A stretch of 64,000 nt of DNA from assembly GCA_029252405.1 (NCBI GenBank), contig JAQXBM010000007.1, forward strand, positions 1-64,000, given 5' to 3'. The stretch is from Crocinitomicaceae bacterium. GTDB lineage: Bacteria; Bacteroidota; Bacteroidia; Flavobacteriales_D; Crocinitomicaceae. A program made the position numbers and the translations under genes. This document shows positions 30,794-39,855 of this stretch, in pieces (positions within the stretch are counted from its first letter, which is position 1; the number at the start of each line of letters is the position of its first letter). Under the pieces are notes generated by a model that worked only from the letters and a program-made list of their open reading frames with translations, ran no database searches and was not told where the DNA came from.

Positions 30794-31618
30794 CTACTTC
30801 AAAGGCATCAAAGAATCCACAGGAACTGAATTAGGCATAAAATCTGAAATGCTCATCGTATGCAATAAATCCTTTGTCAGGTTCGATTCAACAGGCATTT
30901 TTGAAGGCAGCAGAATACCATTGTACTCTTTGTATTCCTGAAAACTCGCAGCGCCCGAGACAAAGCGATACATATCACGCACCGTGTATTCGACTTTCAC
31001 TATTCGCTTCGTCTCCGAATTGATCCAAATAATGTATTGATCCACATCTTTTTGAGGTTCCGTCGTACCCCAAGAGGCAATAACACCTTCAACTTGTACA
31101 CTGTCCATGAGCTTCTGTCCGATGTAATCAATCGAAGTCGCTTCCTGAATGCGATTAGGGAGTTCAATGAAGTATTGATACGTAGGAATCCAGAAGGTCA
31201 TGTCTTTGTTCTTTTTTGAAGTCATGACGCCTGACTCATTTTTGTAGTAAGTCGTCCAGTCTTGAATTCCCCAAACTGTTCCTTTTTGCTTTCCACTGGC
31301 AATTTCCAGTTGACCGTTAGATGTTTTCGGAATGTAGTGCAGCGAAAAGGTCATTTCTTGCTCTTTGAAAGGGTGAGCCTGTTTCCCAATGAAACCGTAG
31401 AATTCATCATGGAAGGTTACCTTGTACGTTTGGATGCTGTCCCAATTGGAAATGCCATGAGCAGTTCCCATTTCCTCTAACAACTGCTTTGCTTTTTCTT
31501 GATTTGATAAAGGATTCTCTTCGTTCGGTCTTAAGTCAACCACTTTAAATACGTTCACACATCCTGTAATCAATAGGATAGCAGATAAAGCCAGCGTAAG
31601 TCTCATTTTTCCCTTCAT
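30794..31618 (-). CDS. hypothetical lipoprotein
   Basis: Lipobox in LALSAILLITGCVN; start placed downstream of the first ORF Met. Confidence 0.65.
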   Translation of the reverse strand: MKGKMRLTLALSAILLITGCVNVFKVVDLRPNEENPLSNQEKAKQLLEEMGTAHGISNWDSIQTYKVTFHDEFYGFIGKQAHPFKEQEMTFSLHYIPKTSNGQLEIASGKQKGTVWGIQDWTTYYKNESGVMTSKKNKDMTFWIPTYQYFIELPNRIQEATSIDYIGQKLMDSVQVEGVIASWGTTEPQKDVDQYIIWINSETKRIVKVEYTVRDMYRFVSGAASFQEYKEYNGILLPSKMPVESNLTKDLLHTMSISDFMPNSVPVDSLMPLK

Positions 31619-31744
31619 GTTGATCAATTTCCTAGTTTGACGAAGATACTTCAATTAGCATTCATATTCTTTGACTTTTTTTGGAAGGAGCACTCTTGAT
31701 TTTCTTATTTCATCTCCTACCTTAGAACAAAATACCATCTAACC

Positions 31745-32929
31745 ATGAAGCTTTTCCTTGTTGCAATTTTGCTATTCGTTTCCATCAATACTGCGTATTC
31801 CCAAAGTCCGATTGAAGTAGGGCAGAAGTATATAGTCGATTCAGAAGTGTTGGGTGAAGAGCGCGAGGTTTGGGTCGGACTTCCACCTTATTACGATTCT
31901 ACCGTGAGTTATCTTGTGGTATATGTCATGGATGCTGAATGGCAATTTGACATCACCTTGGCAACGGTGAAAGAGCTCGCGAGTAATGATAAAATTCCTG
32001 TGCATATTGTCGTTGGGATTCCTCATGTAGATCGAGAACGGCGATTTATGGATTTGACGTTTACGAGCAATATGATCCAAACAAACGGTGATGTAGATTC
32101 ATCATTGATCGCCTATTTCGGAGAGGATTTAACTGGAGGAGGTCACACGTTTTATAAGCACTTGGTTGATGAAGTAATGCCGTTTGTTGCTGCCAAGCAC
32201 AAGACAAATGGATTTGATGTGTACATCGGACACTCCCTGAGTGGGTACTTTGGCGCCTATTTGATTTCCATGGATAGTCCATTCAATGCCTTTCAGTTGT
32301 ATGATGCGAGCATTTGGTATGATAGAGGAGAGGCGATAAAATACACGAAGGAGCACTTGAATAGTGCTTACAGAACGAACGTTTATCTTTCTTCTGCCAA
32401 TGGAGGCCGCGAAAGAGAGCAGAACAATATTGATACGCACGCTGAATTCAATGAGCTCTTGAAGAGTCAGGGGATTAACTCAGAAAATGTCGTGTACAAT
32501 GATGAGGGACACGGATCTGTGCGATTACCAAGTTTAATTGATGGGTTATCGAAATTATATGAAGGTTTTTCCATTGGATTCATCTTTCCAACAGATAAAA
32601 TAACGGTGGCAACTGCTAAAAAGCATTATGCCGATTTTTCGAAGAAAGTGAATTATGAGTTTACTTGTCCAGTGGATGCTTTTCGATGGGTTGGGCATGC
32701 CAATCATGCGCAGGAGAATTGGACTGAAGCTATAAAAGCTTATGAGCTGTGTAAGGCTTTATTCGTTGATGACCCTCGCTTTCAACTTGAGGCAGCCGAG
32801 AGTTATTTTGAAGTGAAAGACTTCGTTAAAAGTATGGACCACTATGAGCGTTTGTTATATCTGGACGCGAACAATGAGCCTGCAAAATTGAGATTGCAAG
32901 AACTAGCTGATCTAATTGAAGGTCATTAA
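31745..32929 (+). CDS. secreted alpha/beta hydrolase (putative esterase family) with TPR-like C terminus
   Basis: Signal peptide; nucleophile motif IGHSLSGYFGAYL; ReREVWVGLPPYYD start; C-terminal TPR-like repeats. Confidence 0.8.
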   Translation: MKLFLVAILLFVSINTAYSQSPIEVGQKYIVDSEVLGEEREVWVGLPPYYDSTVSYLVVYVMDAEWQFDITLATVKELASNDKIPVHIVVGIPHVDRERRFMDLTFTSNMIQTNGDVDSSLIAYFGEDLTGGGHTFYKHLVDEVMPFVAAKHKTNGFDVYIGHSLSGYFGAYLISMDSPFNAFQLYDASIWYDRGEAIKYTKEHLNSAYRTNVYLSSANGGREREQNNIDTHAEFNELLKSQGINSENVVYNDEGHGSVRLPSLIDGLSKLYEGFSIGFIFPTDKITVATAKKHYADFSKKVNYEFTCPVDAFRWVGHANHAQENWTEAIKAYELCKALFVDDPRFQLEAAESYFEVKDFVKSMDHYERLLYLDANNEPAKLRLQELADLIEGH

Positions 32930-33011
32930 TTTGCATCAACATGAATAAATCGAAGGTTAGAAAACGAAAAAAGCCCACGTTTCCGCAGGCTATTCTCAAT
33001 ATCGTTTCGGA

Positions 33012-33512
33012 TTACTTCAAACTTGCTAAAGCTGCTTCGTAATTCGGTTCATCTCCAGTTTCTTGTACCTGCTCAGTATGAATTACTTTTCCCTCAGTAT
33101 CAACGACAACAATGCATCTAGAATGCAATCCATCAAAGATTCCACCTTCAATTTCTAATCCGTAGTCCTTTCCAAATTGTCCTGTTTTGAAATCAGAAAG
33201 CATTACTACGTTCTCAATTCCTTCTGCTCCACAAAATCTGTTCTGCGCGAAAGGTAAATCTCGGGAAATGCAAAGTACTTTTGTGTTGTCTAAATCTGCT
33301 GCTGTCTTATTGAAAGTGCGCACAGATGTCGCACAAGTTCCAGTGTCAACACTCGGAAAAATGTTGAGAATGAGGTTCGACCCTTGAAAGTCACCAAGTG
33401 ATTTTTCAGATAAATCAACTGCCGTAAGCGTGAAGTTAGGTGTTTGCGCCCCAACCGATGGAAGTTCGCCTGATGTCTTTGTTGGATTACCTCCTAAAGT
33501 TATGTTTGCCAT
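33012..33512 (-). CDS. tpx: thiol peroxidase
   Basis: 166 aa, peroxidatic Cys in FPSVDTGTCATSVRTFN; FCGAEGIENV. Confidence 0.95.
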   Translation of the reverse strand: MANITLGGNPTKTSGELPSVGAQTPNFTLTAVDLSEKSLGDFQGSNLILNIFPSVDTGTCATSVRTFNKTAADLDNTKVLCISRDLPFAQNRFCGAEGIENVVMLSDFKTGQFGKDYGLEIEGGIFDGLHSRCIVVVDTEGKVIHTEQVQETGDEPNYEAALASLK

Positions 33513-33601
33513 TTTTTTTCGTTTTGAACAAATGTAGTGGAATCTGATCTTGCAGTTGATATCAATTCCAACAATAAAGTTGATACAGCTATCGAAAAAA
33601 T

Positions 33602-34222
33602 CTATCGAGCATTAAATGGAATGGACCACTTGAATCGCAACGAAAGGAGGCGAATGGTAATCACCACGGAAATGGCGAGAATTTCGTTGAGTTCGTTATT
33701 CACGTTCAGGTAGTTCAATCCGAGGTATGTCAAGGCTCCGGCAAAACAGGCGAAAGCGTACACTTCTTTTCGAAAGACCATTGGAATATCGTTCGAGAGG
33801 ACATCTCTCAAAACTCCTCCAAAGACGGCAGAAACGATTCCCATCATCACGGCAACCAGTGGAGAAAGTCCAACTTCCAAGGTTTTCTCGATTCCAAGAA
33901 CAGTGAACAGACCGATTCCTAACGTGTCGAATAGAAGGAAGGTCTTTCTTACTCTTTGAAGCTGCTCGCTGAGAAAATAGCAGATAGGAACAGCGCTGAG
34001 AATTGCAATTACATGGACTTCACTCGTCATCCATCCAACGGGAGTAGAACCAATCATTAGATCGCGAATGGTTCCTCCGCCAATGGCAGTCACGAAAGCA
34101 AGAATGATCACGCCAAAAAAGTCAAATTTCTTTTGAATAGCGACCATAATTCCGGATACGGCAAAAACGAAGGTTCCTGCGATATCAATACTATTTATCA
34201 AGCTCCAATCCATGAGTTCCAA
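33602..34222 (-). CDS. trimeric intracellular cation channel (UPF0126/TRIC) family protein
   Basis: Duplicated TM motifs DIAGTFVFAVSGIMVAIQKKFDFFGV and GIVSAVFGGVLRDVLSNDIP. Confidence 0.88.
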   Translation of the reverse strand: MELMDWSLINSIDIAGTFVFAVSGIMVAIQKKFDFFGVIILAFVTAIGGGTIRDLMIGSTPVGWMTSEVHVIAILSAVPICYFLSEQLQRVRKTFLLFDTLGIGLFTVLGIEKTLEVGLSPLVAVMMGIVSAVFGGVLRDVLSNDIPMVFRKEVYAFACFAGALTYLGLNYLNVNNELNEILAISVVITIRLLSLRFKWSIPFNAR

Positions 34223-34304
34223 ATAAAGCGCGACAATAATACGAAAGAATTCGTAGTGGATAAATACGCTTGAAGAAAATTAACGAACTTGAATTTTTAC
34301 GAAC

Positions 34305-34347
34305 AAAAAAAGCGTCCAGATCCCGATAACTATCAGGACGGACGCTT
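34305..34347 (-). terminator. intrinsic terminator downstream (minus strand) of the OmpA remnant
   Basis: AAGCGTCC...GGACGCTT stem with T-run on the minus strand. Confidence 0.7.
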
Positions 34348-34366
34348 CTTAATACTGTGCTAAATT

Positions 34367-34614
34367 TTAGTCGTTATCGAACGAGTTCGTGCTGTTGTTT
34401 TGAACCCCAACATTCGGATCGCCAACAGAAATTACTTTAAACTCTGTACGTCTGTTCTTCTCATGCTCTTCCTCAGAACAATCTGATTTTACACGCCCTT
34501 CACACTCACATCCATTCAACAAAAGTGCCTCACCGTATCCTTTTCCGTAAATACGGTCAGGGTTGGTGATTTTTGTTTTGATGTACGCTGCTGATGCTTT
34601 TGCACGAAGATTGT
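34367..34614 (-). pseudogene. C-terminal remnant of an OmpA-family protein
   Basis: Reverse-strand translation LRAKASAAYIKTKITNPDRIYGKGYGEALLLNGCECEGRVKSDCSEEEHEKNRRTEFKVISVGDPNVGVQNNSTNSFDND*, a typical OmpA C-terminal end with no upstream domain. Confidence 0.82.
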
Positions 34615-34935
34615 GACAGACGAAATAATTGTAGAAATGATCAATTGATTGTTAAAGCTAATCTCCGAAATGAATGATGGTTTAAATGCCATAACGCAAA
34701 CGAAAACCAAAATAGATGATACTAGTAGATCTAGTATGTTATAACTATAGTGCTGGGAAGAAGGAATTTTCTTTTCGAGTAATGAACGCACAGTTTTGGC
34801 AATTTAGCTTTAACGGCCTTAGTAATAGGCGTTAACTGCACAAACATAGCATTTTGCATTAAAGAAAAAAATTATAACAATATTTAGGAATGGGACGAGA
34901 GAATCTTGCTAAATCCAGTTCTATGCAGGGCTTCG

Positions 34936-36225
34936 CTATCTGAGTCGGAATAGCAATCCAATATCTGCGTTGAAATAATTCAATCGTCCAATCGGAGCTA
35001 CCTTTTTATCAGCTTGATTCACATACATTCTGTAGCCGAAGTTTGCAAAACTGGAAATCCTTGGAGTAAAGTTCAAGGAGAACTGAACGAAAGGCTCGAA
35101 AGCAAACTGGCGAATATTAAGCGTATTCTTTGTCGTTGCTTCTGATTGATTCACCTCGAACATAGACGCGCCAGAGGTCGATGAAGATCCTGATTGGGCT
35201 AATTCATTGTGAGTAATCGACCCAAAATCAGATTGGAACGTCAAACCTGTACTCAGTCCAAATCGATTTTTCTGAATGAGTTTGAATTTGGTTTGTAGTG
35301 GAATAGTGAAGAATTTAAGCATTGATTCCATCGGTGGATTAGCAGTGGTCACAAATGTTGTCGTGTCATCATAAAAACTGAATTTTGTACGAGAATAACC
35401 GAATCCTATGGAAGCCGAAAAACGCATTGTGAAATCAAATTGTGAGAAGAGGCTAAACTCAAAATGACGATTGTAAGCTAATCGATCGTTAGAACTTGCA
35501 TAGCTGCTATCACCTGGCGTTGCGATGGCGTCGGCGGCAACTCTATTTCTTTGGAGGTAAGTGAACTCAGCGCCAACATGAATTGGGAGTCTACTTCGAA
35601 GGCGATTTACTCCGTCAAATTTGAGTGTAGGGTTCAGCTTTTGCGTGATGATTGATCCTTTTGGAGAGCTTAAAAACTTCAATGGAAGTTCGTCAACGTC
35701 CGAATCTCGATACGACGGGGCCTCATTAGTTGGAATAACCATACTTTCTTCAAGATTCCCTTGTGGTACAACAAGGTTTGCTGGTTCGACTGTTGGTTCG
35801 ATGATTTTTTCCTGAGAAGTTTGAGTCGACGGAAGAATGGAGTTTTGAAAAGTACCATCATTGATTTCTGTTGAGCTCGCTGAATTGAAATTGTCGGCAT
35901 CTGATTCAGTGTTCTCCAAGTTCGAATTCGCTTGGATTTCATTCGTCTCATTCATTTCTCCAGAAGTGGTTTCTTTTTGAATGATTTCAGACAATTGAAC
36001 TCCGCTTGATTCTGTCGAGACCGTGGAACGGTTCCCAGACTGAAACATCAAGCCAAATAATACCGTCGCAGCGAGTCCATTGAATATCCAAAACCAGATT
36101 CCTGCTCTGTCCGATTGACCAGCGTCCAATTCTGCTTCAATTGCACTCCAAACCGCCTCATCCGTCGAATGAGTGTGCCCTTCAAATCGAGCGCTCAGTA
36201 GTTCTTGTAGTTCGTTATTTAGCAT
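34936..36225 (-). CDS. anti-sigma-like N terminus + TM helix + outer-membrane beta-barrel-like C terminus
   Basis: N-terminal cytoplasmic-like segment, single TM (GIWFWIFNGLAATVLFGLMF), long linker, C-terminal aromatic beta-strand pattern ending FNADIGLLFRLR; overlaps ECF sigma gene. Confidence 0.7.
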   Translation of the reverse strand: MLNNELQELLSARFEGHTHSTDEAVWSAIEAELDAGQSDRAGIWFWIFNGLAATVLFGLMFQSGNRSTVSTESSGVQLSEIIQKETTSGEMNETNEIQANSNLENTESDADNFNSASSTEINDGTFQNSILPSTQTSQEKIIEPTVEPANLVVPQGNLEESMVIPTNEAPSYRDSDVDELPLKFLSSPKGSIITQKLNPTLKFDGVNRLRSRLPIHVGAEFTYLQRNRVAADAIATPGDSSYASSNDRLAYNRHFEFSLFSQFDFTMRFSASIGFGYSRTKFSFYDDTTTFVTTANPPMESMLKFFTIPLQTKFKLIQKNRFGLSTGLTFQSDFGSITHNELAQSGSSSTSGASMFEVNQSEATTKNTLNIRQFAFEPFVQFSLNFTPRISSFANFGYRMYVNQADKKVAPIGRLNYFNADIGLLFRLR

Positions 36226-36799
36226 GGCGTTCTTTTATTGGTTCAACGGCATATATTTCATTCACTTTTTTCTGAAGAAGCTTTTTTGCTCTAGAGAATT
36301 GAGATTTACTTGTTCCTGCGGCAATCCCTAATTGCTGGCCGATTTCCCGGTGCGTGAACCCTTCAATCGCATAGAGGTTGAAAACAACTCTAAATCCGTC
36401 GGGTAATTTTTGAATTTCTTGTTGAAGAATTTCTAAATCAACAGTTTCAAATAGCTCAGTTGACCCTCCTGTTTCTGCCTCTAGTGCAAGGTCATTCATA
36501 TGTTGAGAATGAATCGCTCGCTTGCGGTAAAACTCAATGGCTGTATTCACCGTTATTTTTCGAATCCAAGCGCCCAATTTACCTTTGTCATTGTAGCTTT
36601 TGAGATTCCTGAAGATCTTGATAAAACTCTCTTGAAGAATATCGTCGGCCTCAATTTCCGAACTCGCGTAGCGCATACATATCCCTTTCATCATCGGTGA
36701 AAATCGGTCATACAATTCTCGCTGTGCTTTGCGATGATTCTTCATGCAAGCAACAAGCAATTCTTGATCCGATAATTGACGATATGTGGGTTTAATCAC
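36215..36799 (-). CDS. ECF RNA polymerase sigma factor
   Basis: Region 2 (EADDILQESFIKIFRNLKSY), region 4 (LPDGFRVVFNLYAIEGFTHREIGQQLGIAAGTSKSQFSRAKKLLQ). Confidence 0.92.
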   Translation of the reverse strand: MIKPTYRQLSDQELLVACMKNHRKAQRELYDRFSPMMKGICMRYASSEIEADDILQESFIKIFRNLKSYNDKGKLGAWIRKITVNTAIEFYRKRAIHSQHMNDLALEAETGGSTELFETVDLEILQQEIQKLPDGFRVVFNLYAIEGFTHREIGQQLGIAAGTSKSQFSRAKKLLQKKVNEIYAVEPIKERHAK

Positions 36800-36887
36800 G
36801 CGAATGCGGTGTGGATTTACGATCTATGTTCTAAATTACGTCCATTCTTTCAACTTTACACTATTTGCTTCTACTCATTTCAATTAT

Positions 36888-37175
36888 CTATTTGATTTCG
36901 GTAATCTCTATCGATCCATAATTTTTGTGATACAATTCGCAAAAGAATGTATCCGAGCTAGCGCGACATTCGGGAACTGTGTTATATTTCACTTTTAGAC
37001 TTGTTCCATCAGGATATGAGTTGATCATGGATGGATTACAGACCAAATAGTCTTTGTTGTTTATTTCTAAATACGTTCCGGTGCAATCGCGATCGATTGT
37101 TGCCTTTCTTCCATACTTTCCACATGAAGCTAACATGAGTATGGCGAAGACTGCCATTAGTAAGTTCTTTGTCAT
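36888..37175 (-). CDS. small hypothetical lipoprotein
   Basis: Lipobox MAVFAILMLASCG; 95 aa. Confidence 0.65.
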   Translation of the reverse strand: MTKNLLMAVFAILMLASCGKYGRKATIDRDCTGTYLEINNKDYLVCNPSMINSYPDGTSLKVKYNTVPECRASSDTFFCELYHKNYGSIEITEIK

Positions 37176-37176
37176 T

Positions 37177-38133
37177 TTAGAATCGTTTTACAAGGTTAAA
37201 TCCAACTGAGATGTCATTGTTTGGAGATTGATATCCAAATACATTCCAACTCAAATCACTCCGAGTTTTCTTCCCTCTGATTTGTTGAATCAGCGCATAG
37301 GTATTAAAAGCCGTTGAAAAAGTACCAAAGGCAATATTGAACATTGAAAGGTTTTGATTTCGCTTGTTTACAGAGCCGCTCCACGTCCATGGGTCAATAT
37401 ACTGGCGATTGTAATTGATCGCTCCCAGTGTTATTTGACTTACACCAGATGCCATTCCAATTGTAGGGGCAATCCATCCGCCCTTGCTAGGTTTTTTTAA
37501 GTTGCTCATACTAATCAACGAAGTTGAAAGTCCAATACCACTAATCGCTGAAGATGAAATCGCGTATCCTGGTGGAACGTAGTTTTCATCATAGTAAATC
37601 GGCGAGCCGTAAGTTGGTTGAATCATGGCGCACTCTTTCAGTGTCAATCCACTTTGTTCAACCCACTTGATCAATTCAGGGTTTGTCATTTCGTAAATGG
37701 TCGCGTAATTTTCGCTTGCTTCAATCGATGCTACTAGATCTTCATTTCCTGTTTGCTGAACAAGGTATCCAACTGCACAAATTTGATTGTTTTTGTCACG
37801 GAAGCACGGCTTTCTTTGGTTTGGATAATCATAGTTCGATGGAAATTCTCCATTTCTCCAATAGTTACTCAGTAAGTTGATCGCAATTTTCCGGTTTTCT
37901 TGAAGCTCTTTTGAAAGATGGCTCACATCCTGTTCAAGAAGGAGATTTTCAACGTAGGCAAGATGAATTTGGATGCGTTCTTTTTCATTCAAGTCTGAAG
38001 GGATTGCTGCGCCGAATGTGACTTCATAACTTTCATTTCCAAGAATTGGGTTGATTCCATCTTCTGACGGCTGAGTAAAATACAATCCAGCTACTCCTGC
38101 TGCGATCACGATTAAAAAAGGGATGATTTTCAT
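37177..38133 (-). CDS. hypothetical membrane/secreted protein
   Basis: Start reassigned to MKIIPFLIVIAAGVAGLYF at 38133; long conserved-looking ORF. Confidence 0.65.
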   Translation of the reverse strand: MKIIPFLIVIAAGVAGLYFTQPSEDGINPILGNESYEVTFGAAIPSDLNEKERIQIHLAYVENLLLEQDVSHLSKELQENRKIAINLLSNYWRNGEFPSNYDYPNQRKPCFRDKNNQICAVGYLVQQTGNEDLVASIEASENYATIYEMTNPELIKWVEQSGLTLKECAMIQPTYGSPIYYDENYVPPGYAISSSAISGIGLSTSLISMSNLKKPSKGGWIAPTIGMASGVSQITLGAINYNRQYIDPWTWSGSVNKRNQNLSMFNIAFGTFSTAFNTYALIQQIRGKKTRSDLSWNVFGYQSPNNDISVGFNLVKRF

Positions 38134-38144
38134 ATTGATTTGAA

Positions 38145-38549
38145 TTAAATGCGTTCGTATTTTTGTTGACACCCACAGATACAAGGGAAGCTTATGATTA
38201 GCGTATTCCCGTTCAATGTGTAGTTGTATGACATTGGCATCATGCTTACGCAGTTGTCTGGCGCCAAAGTTTCATTCGAAATATCATAGGTTCCTGTATG
38301 GATTAAGCCTGCTTGACTAGTCATTTGACACATATCACCGTTCGCCTCAAATGTGCCATTTGCGTAAAATCGTATTTCTTTACTGCTAGTAATTGGATTA
38401 AACGTTCCACTTCCATCTCCAGGGTCAGCCAGCTGTTCAGTCAGTTGCCACTTTCCGACAATTTCATTACCGAATCCGCATTCTGTTTTTTGACAGCTTG
38501 CCAATAGTAGGATTAGACTGCTTAGGATAAAAAGCGTTACGTTTTTCAT
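38145..38549 (-). CDS. lipocalin-like lipoprotein
   Basis: Lipobox (LILLLASCQK) followed by VGKWQLTEQ...lipocalin-like pattern. Confidence 0.7.
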   Translation of the reverse strand: MKNVTLFILSSLILLLASCQKTECGFGNEIVGKWQLTEQLADPGDGSGTFNPITSSKEIRFYANGTFEANGDMCQMTSQAGLIHTGTYDISNETLAPDNCVSMMPMSYNYTLNGNTLIISFPCICGCQQKYERI

Positions 38550-38645
38550 ACTGGGTGTTTACTATCATAATGATCCAAATTCAAAAAGGGTTGCATGCGA
38601 AAGCAAATAATTATTCCTGCGTGATTTTTCGACTATATTTGCGCC

Positions 38646-39854
38646 ATGAATTCCAAGAATGCGATGCTCTTTATTTTCATCACAATTGTGATTGATGCAA
38701 CTGGACTTGGAATTATTATTCCGACGCTTCCTGATTTGATTGCTGAAACCAGTAATGTGAAGTTGGGTGAGTCAAAAATGTATGCAGGCTACATCGCCAT
38801 GGTCTACGCGGCCATGCAATTCATTTTTGCGCCAATTGTTGGGGGATTAAGCGATCGATATGGACGTCGTCCAGTGCTGCTTTTGTCATTATTCGGTCTA
38901 GCTATCGACTACGTGATTATGTTCTACGCACCCTCTTTGATGTGGTTAGTCATAGGACGCTGCATTTCGGGTATGTTTGGTGCGAGCTATTCCACGGCTA
39001 CCGCCTACATTGCGGATATTTCAACCAATGAAACCCGGACGAAGAATTTCGGAATGGTTGGAGCGGCATTTGGAGTTGGATTCATTATTGGTCCAGCCAT
39101 TGGGGGAGTGCTCGGAGATGTCGGAATTCGCATGCCATTTCTTTTCGCAGCAGGACTTTCATTTTTAAATTTCGTGTACGGATTCTTCGTCCTAAAGGAA
39201 ACGTTGGCAGTAGAAAATCGTCGTCCTTTCTCGTTGAAACGATCGAATCCAATTGGGTCATTTATTCAAATTGTGAAGTACAAGGAATTGGCCAACATGT
39301 TCATCGTGATTTTCATGTATTACCTCGCTGGAACGGCAATTCAAAATACATGGGTTTACTTGACCAAAGAACGCTTCTTGTGGACAGAGTTGGATGTGGG
39401 AATTTCCCTTGCAACGGTGGGAGTGTGCGTCGCGATTGTCCAAGGTGGATTAACAGGAATTTTCGCGAAGAAATGGGGGGATGTGAAAACAGCCTATGTC
39501 GGTTTGGTGATGTTTGTTTTAGCAACAACAGGGATCGGTTTTGCGAATAGCGGATGGATGCTCTACGCATTGATGTTACCCTACGCATTCACTGGACTTG
39601 CAGGTCCAACGATTCAAGCAATTATGTCCAAAAACACCTCGGCTTCGGAGCAGGGGGAATTGCAAGGCTCCATTACCAGTATTGTCAGTCTAGCTGAGAT
39701 TGTCGGGCCTGTTTTTATGATGGCATTGATGTCATGGACAACCGTTGGGATCCCAGAAGAAGAACGGGTTTATGGTTCTCCATATTTCGCTGCAGCCGTA
39801 TTCGTAATTGTCGGTTTTTTCTTCTTTTATCGAGCTGTTAAAAGACAAGCGTAA
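38646..39854 (+). CDS. MFS transporter, TCR/Tet-like
   Basis: 12-TM MFS with DRYGRRPVLLLSLFGLAIDY and GRCISGMFGASYSTATAYIADIS. Confidence 0.85.
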   Translation: MNSKNAMLFIFITIVIDATGLGIIIPTLPDLIAETSNVKLGESKMYAGYIAMVYAAMQFIFAPIVGGLSDRYGRRPVLLLSLFGLAIDYVIMFYAPSLMWLVIGRCISGMFGASYSTATAYIADISTNETRTKNFGMVGAAFGVGFIIGPAIGGVLGDVGIRMPFLFAAGLSFLNFVYGFFVLKETLAVENRRPFSLKRSNPIGSFIQIVKYKELANMFIVIFMYYLAGTAIQNTWVYLTKERFLWTELDVGISLATVGVCVAIVQGGLTGIFAKKWGDVKTAYVGLVMFVLATTGIGFANSGWMLYALMLPYAFTGLAGPTIQAIMSKNTSASEQGELQGSITSIVSLAEIVGPVFMMALMSWTTVGIPEEERVYGSPYFAAAVFVIVGFFFFYRAVKRQA

Positions 39855-39855
39855 A

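Noticed and set aside
34516-34791. ORF 34516..34791 as a genuine 91-aa membrane protein
   Set aside because: Its C-terminal part is an out-of-frame reading of the OmpA remnant, so it is better explained as a junction artefact.
38646-39854. Tet-like MFS gene as an antibiotic-resistance determinant
   Set aside because: Sequence supports TCR/Tet-type MFS architecture only; no mobile context and substrate cannot be inferred.
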